In this document: one piece after another, positions 1 through 9,353 of the stretch
How positions within the stretch are numbered: position 1 is the first letter of the stretch
Layout of the letters: each line of letters opens with the position of its first letter
Source of the DNA: Gracilariopsis chorda
Taxonomy: Eukaryota > Rhodophyta > Florideophyceae > Gracilariales > Gracilariaceae
Reading direction: 5' to 3'
NCBI GenBank assembly: GCA_003194525.1
Contig: NBIV01000357.1
Location: 1 to 40,777 of the forward strand
DNA: 40,777 bases
The notes under the pieces: generated by a model
Seen by the model: only the letters and a program-made list of their open reading frames with translations
What the model was told of the DNA's origin: nothing
Databases searched by the model: none
Translations under genes and position numbers: made by a program

Positions 1-261
1 CCAATATTCTCTGCTCTTGCTCATGAAGTACCCGCTGAACAAATTCCGGTCACGTACGATGATCTCTATCGCATTTTGAGATCTTTGCACCCACTCTGGC
101 CAGCGTTTGTGATACCGCCACCTTCAAACCTCCGCGGTCTCACCAAAGACTCCTGTTTGGGCTCTGCAGACTGCGTTGGTAATCGTGTGTGTAACAACTG
201 TCCAACCCCACCGTGCTCCTGTACTGTACAATTTGGCATTGGTGTTTGTTCATCTTTGTAA
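1..261 (+). pseudogene. 3' part of a cysteine-rich secreted-type gene, cut by an LTR element
   Basis: An open frame runs from the first base to a TAA at 259-261, so the start lies outside the window. The last 35 codons carry eight cysteines, including CLGSADCVGNRVC and a CxC...GVCSS tail. The TAA is not the gene's own stop: its bases belong to the left LTR of the element inserted at 257, which begins TGTAA. Joining the sequence on either side of the element, with one copy of the 5-bp target duplication, keeps the frame open for only a few codons to a TGA at 1937-1939. Beyond that TGA the same frame stays open and carries more cysteine-rich sequence. I therefore read this as the upstream half of a broken gene continued at 1932. 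The family is not recognised; the protein was probably extracellular, judging by the cysteine pattern. Confidence 0.5.
252..256. repeat. Target-site duplication ATCTT, left copy
   Basis: ATCTT lies directly before the TG of the left LTR and recurs directly after the CA of the right LTR at 1927-1931. A 5-bp duplication is normal for LTR retrotransposon integration. Confidence 0.75.
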
Positions 262-482
262 ATAACAAACGTAGAGCTACAAGCCTGTATCACGCTTGAT
301 CACCATGATCGGCTTGTAGCTCACGCTTAGGAGACAGCATGTCACTCTGTTGAGACACGTCAACGAGCTTGTAGCTTTGTCATAGAAATAGTTAGACAGC
401 TACAGCATTAATAAAAGGAGCGTCAGCCGGCCTTCCCCTCCAATCGGAGAAGGCCAGACTCATTCCCCATCATTGTGTTACA
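257..482 (+). repeat. Left (5') LTR of the 1.67-kb element
   Basis: It matches 1704-1926 almost throughout. I see one substitution and about six single-base length differences. Near its start is an internal inverted repeat: GAGCTACAAGC pairs with GCTTGTAGCTC about 25 bases on, so the LTR terminus can fold. A truncated reverse-strand copy of this end lies at 14429-14498. Confidence 0.85.
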
Positions 483-484
483 TT

Positions 485-492
485 TGGTAGCA
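485..492 (+). promoter_or_regulatory. Primer binding site, initiator tRNA-Met type
   Basis: TGGTAGCA is the reverse complement of the last eight bases of eukaryotic initiator tRNA-Met (ending TGCTACCA). It stands two bases after the LTR end, where minus-strand DNA synthesis would be primed. Confidence 0.65.
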
Positions 493-680
493 TCTTCTTT
501 CCCGATCCTCGCCGCTCGGATCCACCACGCTGACACTTTGCACGACGTTTTGCTCTATCTCTCTCGTTCCTAGTTACATCAGTCTTCGTGCATCTGCTTG
601 ACAACATACTTTCCTTCGACATTAATTACCTTGTTCCTCTACGCATCGCAACGCACAGCTGTCTTCGATCAAAGAGAAAC

Positions 681-1010
681 CTGGACACCGCCGTCCGTGA
701 ACAAAGGATCAAGCAGGACACCGCCATCCTGCACCGCAGAGAAACCTGAACACCGCCGTCCTTCAATGCCCAGAACCCGGACACCGCCGTCCGTCAATGC
801 CCAGAACCCGGACACCGCCCGTCCGTTAATGCCCAGAACCCGGACACCGCCGTCCGTTAATGCCTAGAACCCGGACAACCGCCGTCCGTCAATGCCCAGA
901 ACCCGGACACCGCCGTCCGTCAACGCCCAGAACCCGGACACCGCCGTCCGTGAACAAAAGAATCAGCAGGACACTGCCTTCCTTCATCGCAGAGAAACCG
1001 CACTGCGCCG
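681..1010. repeat. 31-bp minisatellite flanked by an 80-bp duplication
   Basis: Units with core ACACCGCCGTCCGTCAATGC begin at 750, 781, 812, 844, 875, 907 and 938, giving seven copies with period 31, or 32 where one C or A is added. A longer related segment (starting GACACCGCCGTCCGTGAAC) lies on each side, at about 683-748 and 936-1010. The period is not a multiple of three, so the array should not be read as protein despite open frames through it. Confidence 0.85.
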
Positions 1011-1703
1011 TTCGTCATGGCCTACCTCAGGGTCAGCGCTGTTTATCTCTCTGGATCTGGTTTCATCACTCAGGATCTTTTTCCATATTTCAAGTTGAGT
1101 CTCAAAACTCTCGTTCAACTTGTCTTCCGTCTGACACCGCCGTTAAACGGAACACCGCAGACCTGGCTTTCATCACAGCGCACAGGCTCTGCTCGTCCAT
1201 CAGGATCAAGCCGCTGCTTTCCATGGACCACTGAGGTGCACCGTAAACACCTCTGTCCTTTCTTTGCCCCTAATTGTCACACGTCAGCGGCCGCACTCAA
1301 GTTATTATTGCGCAAAGAGGCGCACGTAGCTGTTGAAGCACATCAAAGTGAGCCGTCGCAGAACACATGGACTCTTGCTCGTCATCGCCTCTCTATTCTG
1401 TGTCGCACTTTCGCCAACTACGGATTCATTTTTTGAATGGATACTCGTCACCACCGTCTTCTGTATGTCTTTAGTAACCTCTGAGGGTAGCTTGTGTAGT
1501 ATGGGATGCACAAGCACAAATGAAGTTCTCAGTCTATTTTCCAGCATAGACTTAAAATCAATTGCTGAGAAATTCTCTTGTCGATGTCTTATGGACTCAT
1601 TTTGGCTACGCTCTACGTCATCAGATGCCAGCAGAACCGCACAGCCCCTACGCATTCTACAACTCGTTCATCGAGGACGAATGAACTCTGAAACTGGGGT
1701 GAG
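1011..1703. other. Internal region of the LTR element, no assigned gene
   Basis: Both strands contain open stretches here: a plus frame over 1333-1719 and a charged minus frame over 1305-1655. Neither shows a retroviral domain or a known motif. The minus frame looks slightly more protein-like, but the evidence is not enough to call a gene. Confidence 0.3.
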
Positions 1704-1926
1704 TGTAATACAAACGTAGAGCTACAAGCCTGTATCACGCTTGATCACCATGATCGCTTGTAGCTCACGCTTAGGAAGACAGCATGTCACTCTGTTGAGA
1801 CACGTCAACGAGCTTGTAGCTTTGTCATAGAAATAGTTAGACAGCTACAACATTATAAAGGAGCGTCAGCCGGCCTTCCCCTCCAATCGGAGAAGGCCAG
1901 ACTTCATTCCCCATCATTGTGTTACA
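1704..1926 (+). repeat. Right (3') LTR of the 1.67-kb element
   Basis: It begins TGTAATACAAACG and ends TGTTACA, and is preceded by the purine tract at 1696-1703. It pairs with 257-482. Confidence 0.85.
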
Positions 1927-1931
1927 ATCTT

Positions 1932-2289
1932 CAAAGTGATTGCGATCTGGAGAATTCCTCGAATGGTCTCCACTGACGGACTTTAAGTCAGGGAAGTGTG
2001 TCTCTTCCCGCGCCTATGGGGAGCGCAAAGCGCAAGTATTACAACAGCCAATTGATTCCTTGCCGCCTTTGCTTGGTTCTGGTCTTACAGGCGATCGTTG
2101 TTTTTCACTTTCCGATTGTCGTGGCGAATCGAAAATTGTGTGGGTGACGCGACTTTTTCTGGCTTTCAAACGCATCTGTCTGCCGAGTGCTCTGCCACCC
2201 CATGCATCTGTAGGCCTGTAGAGTTTAATGAGTGTTCCTCTACCTCTGATTGTGACTCCCAACGAAATCTGTGCCTCTGTGATCTTTGA
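1932..2289 (+). pseudogene. Continuation of the cysteine-rich gene, with a stop and a frameshift
   Basis: This is the sequence on the far side of the LTR element from the frame that ends at 261. Read in that frame it meets a TGA at 1937-1939, then stays open and gives a segment containing RCFSLSDCRGESK. The cysteine pattern then continues in another frame (NCVGDATFSGF, TPCIC, ECSSTSDC, LCLCDL). One extra A in the AAAA run at 2132-2135 would restore the join. The repeated CxSxxDC pattern matches the segment at 150-180 and the gene at 11004. At least two lesions besides the insertion mark it as dead, unless the single-base changes are assembly errors. Confidence 0.45.
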
Positions 2290-2373
2290 AACATGGAACA
2301 CTTTCTCGTACGGTATGGATGATGATTATGAAACAATGAGAACTCGTGCGCTCTGCTTGTCGCCTTTTTCTTC

Positions 2374-3519
2374 GTGAATATGAAACAGGTCGTTCCTGTT
2401 TCAACACTGTTGCTCATGGGCAACCTCTCCGAGCTCCCCATTGCAAGCATCCAGCACCCTGTGCCATTTGACCAAACCAGTTTTGCAGACATTCTTGAAC
2501 GTGTCCTCAAATACGCCGCCGTTCTCTGTTTCTTCGTTATCCCTTTTCAATTCTTTCACCACTAATGATCTTGCAAACGATTTTACTGGAGGCATTCTAT
2601 CTCTCATCGTGGTTGCCCAACTACATAGGATCTCAAAAGGACTGATTTACTTCTTTCCGGGAGTTCATAACCGTGGGAATTCCTCTTACGTCGTATTCTC
2701 ACGACTGGCCTCCTTCCGGGTATTTGTTCCGACTTGTCACGAGGCGAGAAACCCTTGGCGAAACGCAGCCAACACCGAGAGGAAGAAGAAATTTGGATAC
2801 AGTTTGAAAACAATTCTGTTCCCTCTCACGGCCTTAGCAACTTTTGTACATTGCAGAGCTCGTCACAATTATTGCGGGAACAACAATGCGCTCACAACAC
2901 TTTCGCCGAACAGAACTTTGATCCGAAGATATCTGTTGTGCGCGGTGCACAACGGCCACGTAGGGTGGATAATCTCTGGAGCGACTGTGATGACTTTTTC
3001 GTATCCACTAGGGGTTGTTCGAATCTGGAAAGGTGCTCAAGTGTGTTTCAAAGTCCGCGAGCAGCTTACACCTTACAAAGCGAATATTAAGCTCTCTGTG
3101 AGATACTACTCGGGGATACGATTTTCGATATTCATTCGAGAAAATGGGAGTTACAAAACTATTGACCTTTCGACATTTTTGCTCTCGAAAGGTGGGGTAC
3201 GTTTTAGAACGATGCCTTTCCGTCCAGATCTTTCGAGCGAACCGGAGCTAAAGCATTTGTTAAACGGTATCCTGAACGGTGTTCGGCGTCGATTGGGATA
3301 CAGTGAACTAGACACTCGTCATACATTGTGGCAGGAAAAGAACTTGAGGGTGCTTCAGAAGTAGCCGAAGAAATTATCTTTTATCATTTTCACGACTGGA
3401 ACGATTCTGCGGAGACGATCGCAACGGCGTTCATGGCAGAACTGCGATATATGGATCCGTACTTAACAGCACTGGTCTACCATGGGTATTCACAAGGCCG
3501 TATACGTTTGAACAGATGA
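2374..3519 (+). pseudogene. Degraded coding region of unknown family
   Basis: Protein-like stretches occur in different frames along this block: about 2374-2565, a long frame over 2560-3350, and a third over 3328-3519 that ends at a TGA. The middle and last parts join smoothly if one base is changed near 3320 (SELDTRH followed by VAGKELEGASEVAEE), which suggests one gene disrupted by indels. No domain is recognised. It may be the same ancestral gene as the cysteine-rich block upstream, since strand and spacing agree, but that is inference. Confidence 0.35.
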
Positions 3520-3583
3520 ACCCGGCAAATAGCTGTGGTGAAGCAGTACCGTATTGCTCATGGATGGCTGTTGAATAGCTCTC

Positions 3584-3874
3584 GTGCTTGTGATTTTGAT
3601 TCAATTTGTAGTGAACACGAGAGTGACTCACTTTGATGAAGTGGCGTTTCTGGCCATGAAAGAACTGATGGGAGAAGACTGCGTGCTTGGACCGCTTGCG
3701 GCCGATGGTGTAGTGGGGGCGGAAGTGGAATCTTCGGGAAGTAGGTCTTGGTTAGGACAGGAAAAGCGTTCGCAAAAAAGCAGAGGGTCCACGAAGGTGA
3801 ATGATGAAATTGTTGGAATTACGACCTCTAATGTCTGTCTCACAATGTCTTATTTTATATGCTCGTATCTTTGA
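3584..3874 (+). pseudogene. Possible further fragment of the same degraded gene
   Basis: An open frame gives FDEVAFLAMKELMGEDC followed by an acidic and serine-rich stretch. It follows the block ending at 3519 on the same strand, with a short gap in which coding-like residues appear in other frames. There is no recognised family. Confidence 0.25.
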
Positions 3875-3921
3875 TACCCAGACGACCTTTTATTTTATGT
3901 TCTACTCTACTTTGCTATTCT

Positions 3922-3964
3922 ATATAAAGCTCTCGAGGTGAGAGCCATTGCGTCCCTCACCTCC
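3922..3964 (+). promoter_or_regulatory. TATA box followed directly by nested hairpins
   Basis: TATATAAA (3922-3929) is followed at once by GCTCTC/GAGAGC (3930-3935 with 3941-3946) and an alternative 8-bp pairing GAGGTGAG/CTCACCTC (3936-3943 with 3957-3964). The two foldings share bases, so they exclude each other. No clear gene starts downstream; a foldback element lies 100 bases on. Confidence 0.45.
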
Positions 3965-4062
3965 GAGACAACTTCTTTGTCGTATCCACTCTTTCTTCTG
4001 ATAGAAATTAAGTAAAGAGGGGATGGACTGGCGCCTATGATTACCTGCGGGATGACCGATAA

Positions 4063-4265
4063 ACAAATTCAATCAGCTGTTTTCCCATTTGCTCACCGAT
4101 GGCAGACAGGACAGTCTACCTTTTGGTACAACACCATGTCTCGCAACAATATATGATTATATTATAATGATTATTGCGAGAAATGGAGAACACTGTTGTA
4201 CCAAAAGGTAAGAGTGTTCTGTCTGGCATCGGATAGCAAATGGAAAACAGCTGATTGAATTTTGT
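4063..4265. mobile_element. Foldback or MITE-like element, about 203 bp
   Basis: The segment is an imperfect inverted repeat with arms of about 85-95 bases. It runs from ACAAATTCAATCAGCTG at the left edge to CAGCTGATTGAATTTTGT at the right, with an AT-rich centre. Long inner blocks such as ACCTTTTGGTACAACA and its complement are exact. There is no coding capacity. I could not find a convincing target-site duplication, so a foldback or small-RNA hairpin is as likely as a MITE. Confidence 0.65.
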
Positions 4266-4271
4266 GCACTC

Positions 4272-4536
4272 GAGTTGCTGAAACTGGAAAGTGTTTCAAT
4301 CTCTGGTGTTGACTGAAGAATAGGTTTTCGAGGAAACAAAGTATATTTTACCAGAAACCAATTGTATGTTCGACGTGGTGCAAGATGCTCTGAATGGAAT
4401 GAGCGGACATCGAAGTGGTTCTATGTGTGCGCCGACCACAACACAACTTCTTTCTAGAAGCGCGCGTGTTGCCTTCATGTTGCACCACGATTGCGCAGAT
4501 GAAATCACGTGTGCGCCACCCCAACCCAAACACTAA
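4272..4536 (+). pseudogene. Coding fragment in two frames, family unknown
   Basis: A short frame (4272-4313, ELLKLESVSISGVD) stops at a TGA, and a second frame from 4324 runs 70 codons to a TAA at 4534-4536. The second is protein-like (FEETKYILPETNCMFDVVQ) and ends with spaced cysteines. A single indel near 4314-4323 would join them. It may be another piece of the degraded gene to the left, separated by the foldback element. Confidence 0.3.
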
Positions 4537-4578
4537 AAGATGTTCCGCCCACGTACGCTACAATTGGTATAACGTGGG

Positions 4579-4583
4579 ATAGC
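4579..4583. repeat. Target-site duplication ATAGC, left copy
   Basis: ATAGC stands immediately left of the lower-coordinate copia LTR and again at 9721-9725 immediately right of the other. This fixes the element's ends. Confidence 0.85.
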
Positions 4584-4952
4584 TTTTAGACTTTTGTGGC
4601 AATGATAGTTGAGCGACGAGGCTACCTCGGAAGTTCTTGACTCCCAGTCGTCTCATCGCAGTTTATATACTCAACAAAACTTTCTTTGAAGATGATTATT
4701 CTAACAGCTCATGTGATAAACTACGTCCTGATCAGCAGAGTCATTGTCCTGAATCGGACGTCCGACATGGGCAAGGGTGAGCTCGTAGGCTCACCAAGTC
4801 GGCGGCGTCCTTTGGTACAGTGACGCATATGCCTTGCTGTACGGACATGATTCCAATTGTACGAACGCAAATGCATCGATTATGAAATAAATTCTTCCTC
4901 CCTTCACTGTTGCTTCCATTTCAGTCTCGTAAGCGTCATTTCTACTCCAACA
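4584..4952 (-). repeat. 3' LTR of the copia element
   Basis: 369 bp; on the minus strand it starts TGTTGGAGTAG and ends GTCTAAAA. It thus lacks the usual terminal CA, but the flanking ATAGC duplication fixes the boundary. A TATA box (TATATAAA on the minus strand, about 4664-4671) marks the promoter region. Confidence 0.9.
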
Positions 4953-4962
4953 CGCCCCCTCG
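4953..4962 (-). promoter_or_regulatory. Polypurine tract of the copia element
   Basis: On the minus strand CGAGGGGGCG abuts the TGTTGG start of the 3' LTR, the place where plus-strand DNA priming is expected. Confidence 0.65.
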
Positions 4963-5030
4963 AGGACAAAATGGGACAACACCAAGGTCGTTGCGATGTC
5001 TCACAAAGTTCGGCCCACTTAGAATCTTCG

Positions 5031-6541
5031 TCAAGGAGTCCGCCAAATTGTTTCAGATGGTGTGAAGGTTACCCTAACCTTTCCATCCTGGATATTTTCT
5101 TTCACATACTTGTAGCGAATTGAGATATGTTTGACATTTCTGATGCCCTGAACGTCTTCAGTCCACTGGATGCTCCCCAAATTGTCTTGGAATATAGTTG
5201 TAGGGAGTGTGACATCAACATGCAGATCTTCGAGAAAATGTTGGAGCCAAACAGTGTTGCGGATGCATTCTGATAAGGAGTAAAATTCTGCTTCAGAAGT
5301 TGAAAGAGAAACTGAAGGCTGCATCTTAGAAATCCAAATCACTGAACAGCCAAATGATTTGATCAAGAGTCCACTTCGTGAACGTCGGGAATCCTTATCT
5401 CTACCCCAATCTGCGTCGCACCAAGCAATGATCGCGCTTTTGGCGCACTTGGGTATTAGAAGAACATAATCCATTGTACCCTTCAAGTAACGTAAGACAT
5501 GCTTCAAAGACTTCCAATGAAGCGGACGCGCAGCCGACGCATATTTTGCAAGCATGGATACTGCAGTAGACAGATCTGGACGGGTCCTAGTTGAGAGAAA
5601 CAAAAGCTTTCCCAAAGTTTCCCGATATGGAACATTTTCCATCTGTAGTTTCTCTTCGTCCGAAAGCAGCTCAAGTGGATCATATAATGCATGCGATAAA
5701 GGAAGTGGTGTTGATGCTGGCTTGCAGTTAATCATATTTGTATCTTCCAAGATCTTTCCAATCAATGCACGCTGACTCAGCATGAGTTCCCCTGGAGCTT
5801 CATGGATCGTCACTCCTAGAAACAAGTTACTTCTGCCCAGATCTTTGACTTCGTACTTTTCTTTCAATGAGTTTTTCACATCAAGCACTGATTGTCTGTC
5901 CCCAAAGATGGCAATGTCATCAACATATGCCAGTACTACCGCCATAGAAGCCTCAGACCTTCGTATAAAGACACAGTCACTGCTGCTGATGTTCTGCATC
6001 CCAATGCTAATCAGGAAGGACGAGAGAGTCTTGTGCCAGAGTTTTGGTGCTTCTCGCAATCCATACAGAGACTTATGCAGTCGGGCTACGGAACCGTTGG
6101 CAGCTGAGATGTCTTCAATATCGGGAAGACGAACAAACATCTGGAGGTCATCGGGAAGGGTGGCATTCAGGAACGCCCCTTAACGTCTATGTGTTGCCTT
6201 TCCCAGCCTTTTGAAACTGCTAGCGCAAGAAGTACTCTGAATACTTCAAAACCAGCGACAGGTGCATAGCACCCTTTTGCTTCTATGTTAGTGAGGCGCT
6301 GTAGATTTCCGCGGGCAACAAGACGAGCCTTGAATCGTTGAGGAAGTCCGAATTCGTCACGCTTCAGTTTGAGTATTACGGCAGTTGGAAGAGGACGCGA
6401 AGATGGGGTTTCAAGTGATATACTGTAAGTATTAGCATCATTGATCGTTTGGAACTCTTCTTCGATTGCATCTTTCCAATACTTCCATTCGGGAGACGCG
6501 CGAGCTTCGCTAATAGACGGCTCATCAGATGTGCTGATCGA
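5031..6541 (-). pseudogene. Copia reverse transcriptase and RNase H, frame-broken
   Basis: This block copies element RNA into DNA and removes the template. Reading from 6541 the frame gives the upstream RT segment (EWKYWKDAIEEEF, then RFKARLVARG and HIDVKG). It breaks in a run of four C at 6176-6179, where one more base restores AFLNATLPDDLQMFVRLPD. The 6140-5031 frame carries the catalytic YVDD motif (about 5905-5935), the RNase H motifs WCDADWG and STSEAEFYSL, and the copia tail HISIRYKYV. It stops early at 5031; one extra base in the CC at 5043-5044 lets it continue ADSLTKILSGPNFV to the 3' LTR, as in intact elements. An in-frame TAG at 6542-6544 separates it from integrase. Confidence 0.85.
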
Positions 6542-7210
6542 CTATGGCATGGCAACTGTAGCCCGGGACCTCAAGTTATATCGATGATTTGGTGTTTGAT
6601 CGGCTCCTGCAGGGGTAGGGACATTTTCACTTGCATCAGGATACCTTGTGCCATCAAACGTTGACGGAATTTCAGGGTAGTGTGTGCCACTACTGAGAGC
6701 GTCATCGAATTCTCCACTGCTCCCATCGCTTGCAACATCAGGTTCAGGAAGGTCTTCTGAGGTGGATGACATCGTTTCGTCGTCTGATGCATCCAAAGTA
6801 ACAAGTCCCTGACTTCTCATGTCATCCCTGAGTTCGTTCTCTCTGATTTCTCTAACACCAGGGAAGGTAGTCTCAAAGAAGCGAATATGCTTTGAATGTA
6901 CCAATCCAGAGCTTGTCAAAATAAGGTACATTCCACCATCCAGGTGTCCAAGATGTACAGCAGGGACAACTCTACTCTCCATTTTCTTCCACTTCTTCCT
7001 GGCTGGCTGGATTAAGACACGACAGCCAAAGGGCCTCATGTGCTTAGCATAGGGTGGAGATATTCCGAAGAGAGCCTTGTGAGGGGATGTACCGGTCTTG
7101 CTGTGCGCAAATACGTTGCGGGCGTCGACTACATGCTTGAGAGCATATGACCAGAATGACAGCGGAAGGTTGGCCTCAGCAAGACAAGTGCGAATTAGAG
7201 ACAGTAAAAA
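6542..7210 (-). pseudogene. Copia integrase C-terminal part, frame-broken
   Basis: This continues the integrase after a one-base frame change in the five-A run at 7206-7210. It carries the conserved stretch RTCLAEANLPLSFWSYALKH, then FGCRVLIQPARKKWKKMESR and the GHLDGGMYL region, followed by an acidic linker (TMSSTSEDLPEPD) typical of the copia integrase-RT junction. It ends at TAG 6542-6544, after which the same frame continues into reverse transcriptase. It has no independent start and is part of one polyprotein. Confidence 0.85.
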
Positions 7211-9203
7211 CTCCCTGCGTACGTTCCACGAGCCCATTTGACGCTGGCGTATATGCGGAAGATGCGTGCACAGATATACCAAGGTTAGCAAATTTCTCCC
7301 TCGCCTTACTAAACTCTCGACCACCATCAGTATGCAGAGAGGTTACTTTGTAGTTGGATTGTCGTTCAAACCATGTCATGAAGTGTTCAATGACTGCAGA
7401 CGCCTCCCCTTTTGTTCTGATAGGTTTTGCATACGTGAATCTTGTAAATTCATCGACAATGGTGCAGAAATAGCGTGAATGATCCCTAGCTTGGGGCTTG
7501 ATTTTCCCCACAACATCTGAGTGCAACGAACCAGGTTTCAGAGCTTTCGTCAGGCTTCCTTTGTAAGAGCGTTTGTACTTTCCCTTTGCGCAAGGATCGC
7601 ATTCAGGTTTTGATAGTTTTGCTGATGGTAGCTCTCCAATCTGGATTAGTTTCCTAACAGCGGCAGAAGATCCTGCGTGAGCCAGTCGCCGGTGCCAAGC
7701 GTTTTCCAGTTTGTTTCCTATTGCTACATCCGAAGTTTTCAAAACTTCAACTTCTTCCAATTCCACATCCCTATCCAAATCCAGTTCCATTTCTTCATTC
7801 GATTCCAGTTCAGCACTTCTAGCTTCCTCGGTGGAGCTACAATCAACACTTGGACTACTTGCTTCATCCAAAGAGTCTTCGCTGTTCCAATCTTCCTGAC
7901 CAGTTGTTGAACTATGAACGGAAGTCGGTTGTGTGTGTTCTTGCACAGCGGCCATCATTATCTTGTCCATCCTAAAGTGGTAGGACTTGGCTGATGAGTT
8001 TCCAATGTAATACAGACCGTCTGCGTCTCGGGGTGCGATGCCGACAACACGGAAGTTCTCTGTCCGATCAAGAATCAGGGCCTGTTCCTTCGTAAACAGT
8101 ACAACAAATCCTTTTTCGGCCAATGCCGGCACTGAAAGAAGATCCATAGCCAGTTCCGAAGAGCACAGTGTGTTGCTCAAATGGACTTCGGTTGTACAAC
8201 TGTTCGCGGTCCACCACACACGCTTGATACCTTTTCGGTCAGCGTGGAGCAGTGAGTTGTCCCCAAGTGCTATGGGTACAGAGCAACTCTGGATGTCCGT
8301 CAACGATCTCTCAGTTCGAGTCATGTGCGATGACGTCCCGGAGTCGAGCATCATGACACAGTCAGAGCTGTTCCCCGTCACCGATCGGGCGGGTGCTGCA
8401 CGAACTGAAGGTTGGTCTTTCTGTTTCTTCTTATTCTCCGTCCTCTTCATGAACCTGGTTCTGCTCCTCTCTCCTGTAGCCTCTTTGTCAGTCTCTGACA
8501 TGTGTAGCCTGTTGTCAGGGTTCTTCGGATTTAACCAACATTTTTCCGTTCTGTGGTTGGGTTTGTCACATATATGACAGTAGTGCTTAGCAGAGTTTAC
8601 GCGTTCGATGCGTTTCCTTTTGGATCTGATTGCTTGTTGCTCTTCGAGGAGCCGGGCAGAAACAGTTTCCCAAGTAGCAGATCGGTCAGAAAGTGTTTTC
8701 AAAGCTGCAGTGACCGGAATTAGTTCCTCTGCATCAATTGAAGATATCAGTAGTGCAATTGACAGCTCTTCTGGTATACTAGTGTTCATTGACTCTAGTT
8801 TTTCTAATATACCCTTCATCCGATCGATGTGCTTTCCAACATCACTCTTGATGGAAGAGTATCGCATTGAGATTAGTTCAGTCATTCTGGCAATCCTTGA
8901 TGCGGCAGTTTTTGAATCATAGCGTTCTCCAAGTTTTTGTAGCATACGATACGGATTGTTAACATCGTTGCGTACGACCCGTAGTGCTTCATTGGAGAGT
9001 GCGGATACTATGATTCCACTTGCCTTCCTTTGGTCTGAGAGAAACTTTGATTCATCATCGCCTTCTTCAGTGAGGCTGTTTTCTCTCTCCAAAGTGCTCG
9101 ACAACCCTTTCGCGTTGCATGCGGCTTCGATTCGAATTTTCCAGATTCCGTAGTCTTGACCCTCACTCAACGGCTCAATACGTGGCCTTTCTGACTCTGA
9201 CAT
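7176..9203 (-). pseudogene. Copia gag, protease and integrase core
   Basis: I take the start at 9203 (MSESERPRIEPLSEGQDYGI), just inside the 5' LTR and primer site; the frame is open further up, but that would begin inside the LTR. Domains in order: gag with an LSNEALRVVRND stretch; a CCHC zinc knuckle (CHICDKPNHRTEKC, about 8540-8580) that binds RNA; aspartic protease with DSGTSSHM (about 8330-8360); the integrase zinc-binding HRRLAHAG...CDPCAKGKYKR (about 7570-7700); and the integrase core with the acidic triad in LHSDVVGK, LHTDGGREF and NGLVERTQG. The frame leaves the true path in the A-run at 7206-7210 and ends at 7176. Confidence 0.9.
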
Positions 9204-9340
9204 GGCTTCAGTGCGGAGCAGAAATGCACTTGATAAACGTAATGAACGAACGTAAAATTGTGGTATGCAATGTGATGAAGGTGTCCGACACAAAAGAAAA
9301 GAAGATCTTAGGATTGGCTTGTCTGCGTGGGGTAGCGTTA

Positions 9341-9353
9341 GATGCCCATAACC
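9341..9353 (-). promoter_or_regulatory. Copia primer binding site, internal initiator tRNA-Met
   Basis: On the minus strand GGTTATGGGCATC follows the 5' LTR without a gap. Its first ten bases, GGTTATGGGC, are complementary to the anticodon-loop region of initiator tRNA-Met (GCCCATAACC). Drosophila copia uses a half-tRNA primer of this kind rather than the tRNA 3' end. Confidence 0.75.

Larger units (their letters stand above)
257..1926 (+). mobile_element. Non-autonomous LTR retrotransposon, TRIM/LARD-like, 1.67 kb
   Basis: Two direct repeats of 226 and 223 bp bound the element. Each begins TGTAA and ends TTACA, so they show both the TG...CA rule and short inverted termini. A 5-bp ATCTT duplication flanks it. 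Two bases after the left LTR is TGGTAGCA (485-492), complementary to the 3' end of initiator tRNA-Met, the usual LTR primer. A purine-rich GGGGTGAG (1696-1703) stands before the right LTR. The 1.2-kb interior encodes no gag or pol that I can recognise; it holds a 31-bp minisatellite and unassigned sequence. Replication would therefore need enzymes from another element; the copia element in this window is a candidate helper by family only, since its LTRs and primer site differ. The insertion split a cysteine-rich gene. Confidence 0.85.

Noticed and set aside
1305..1719. Overlapping plus and minus frames inside the 1.67-kb LTR element
   Set aside because: No retroviral or host domain is seen and both strands are open to a similar degree, so neither can be called a gene.
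3010..3030. GTTCGAATC resembling a tRNA T-loop
   Set aside because: No acceptor, D or anticodon arms can be built around it.
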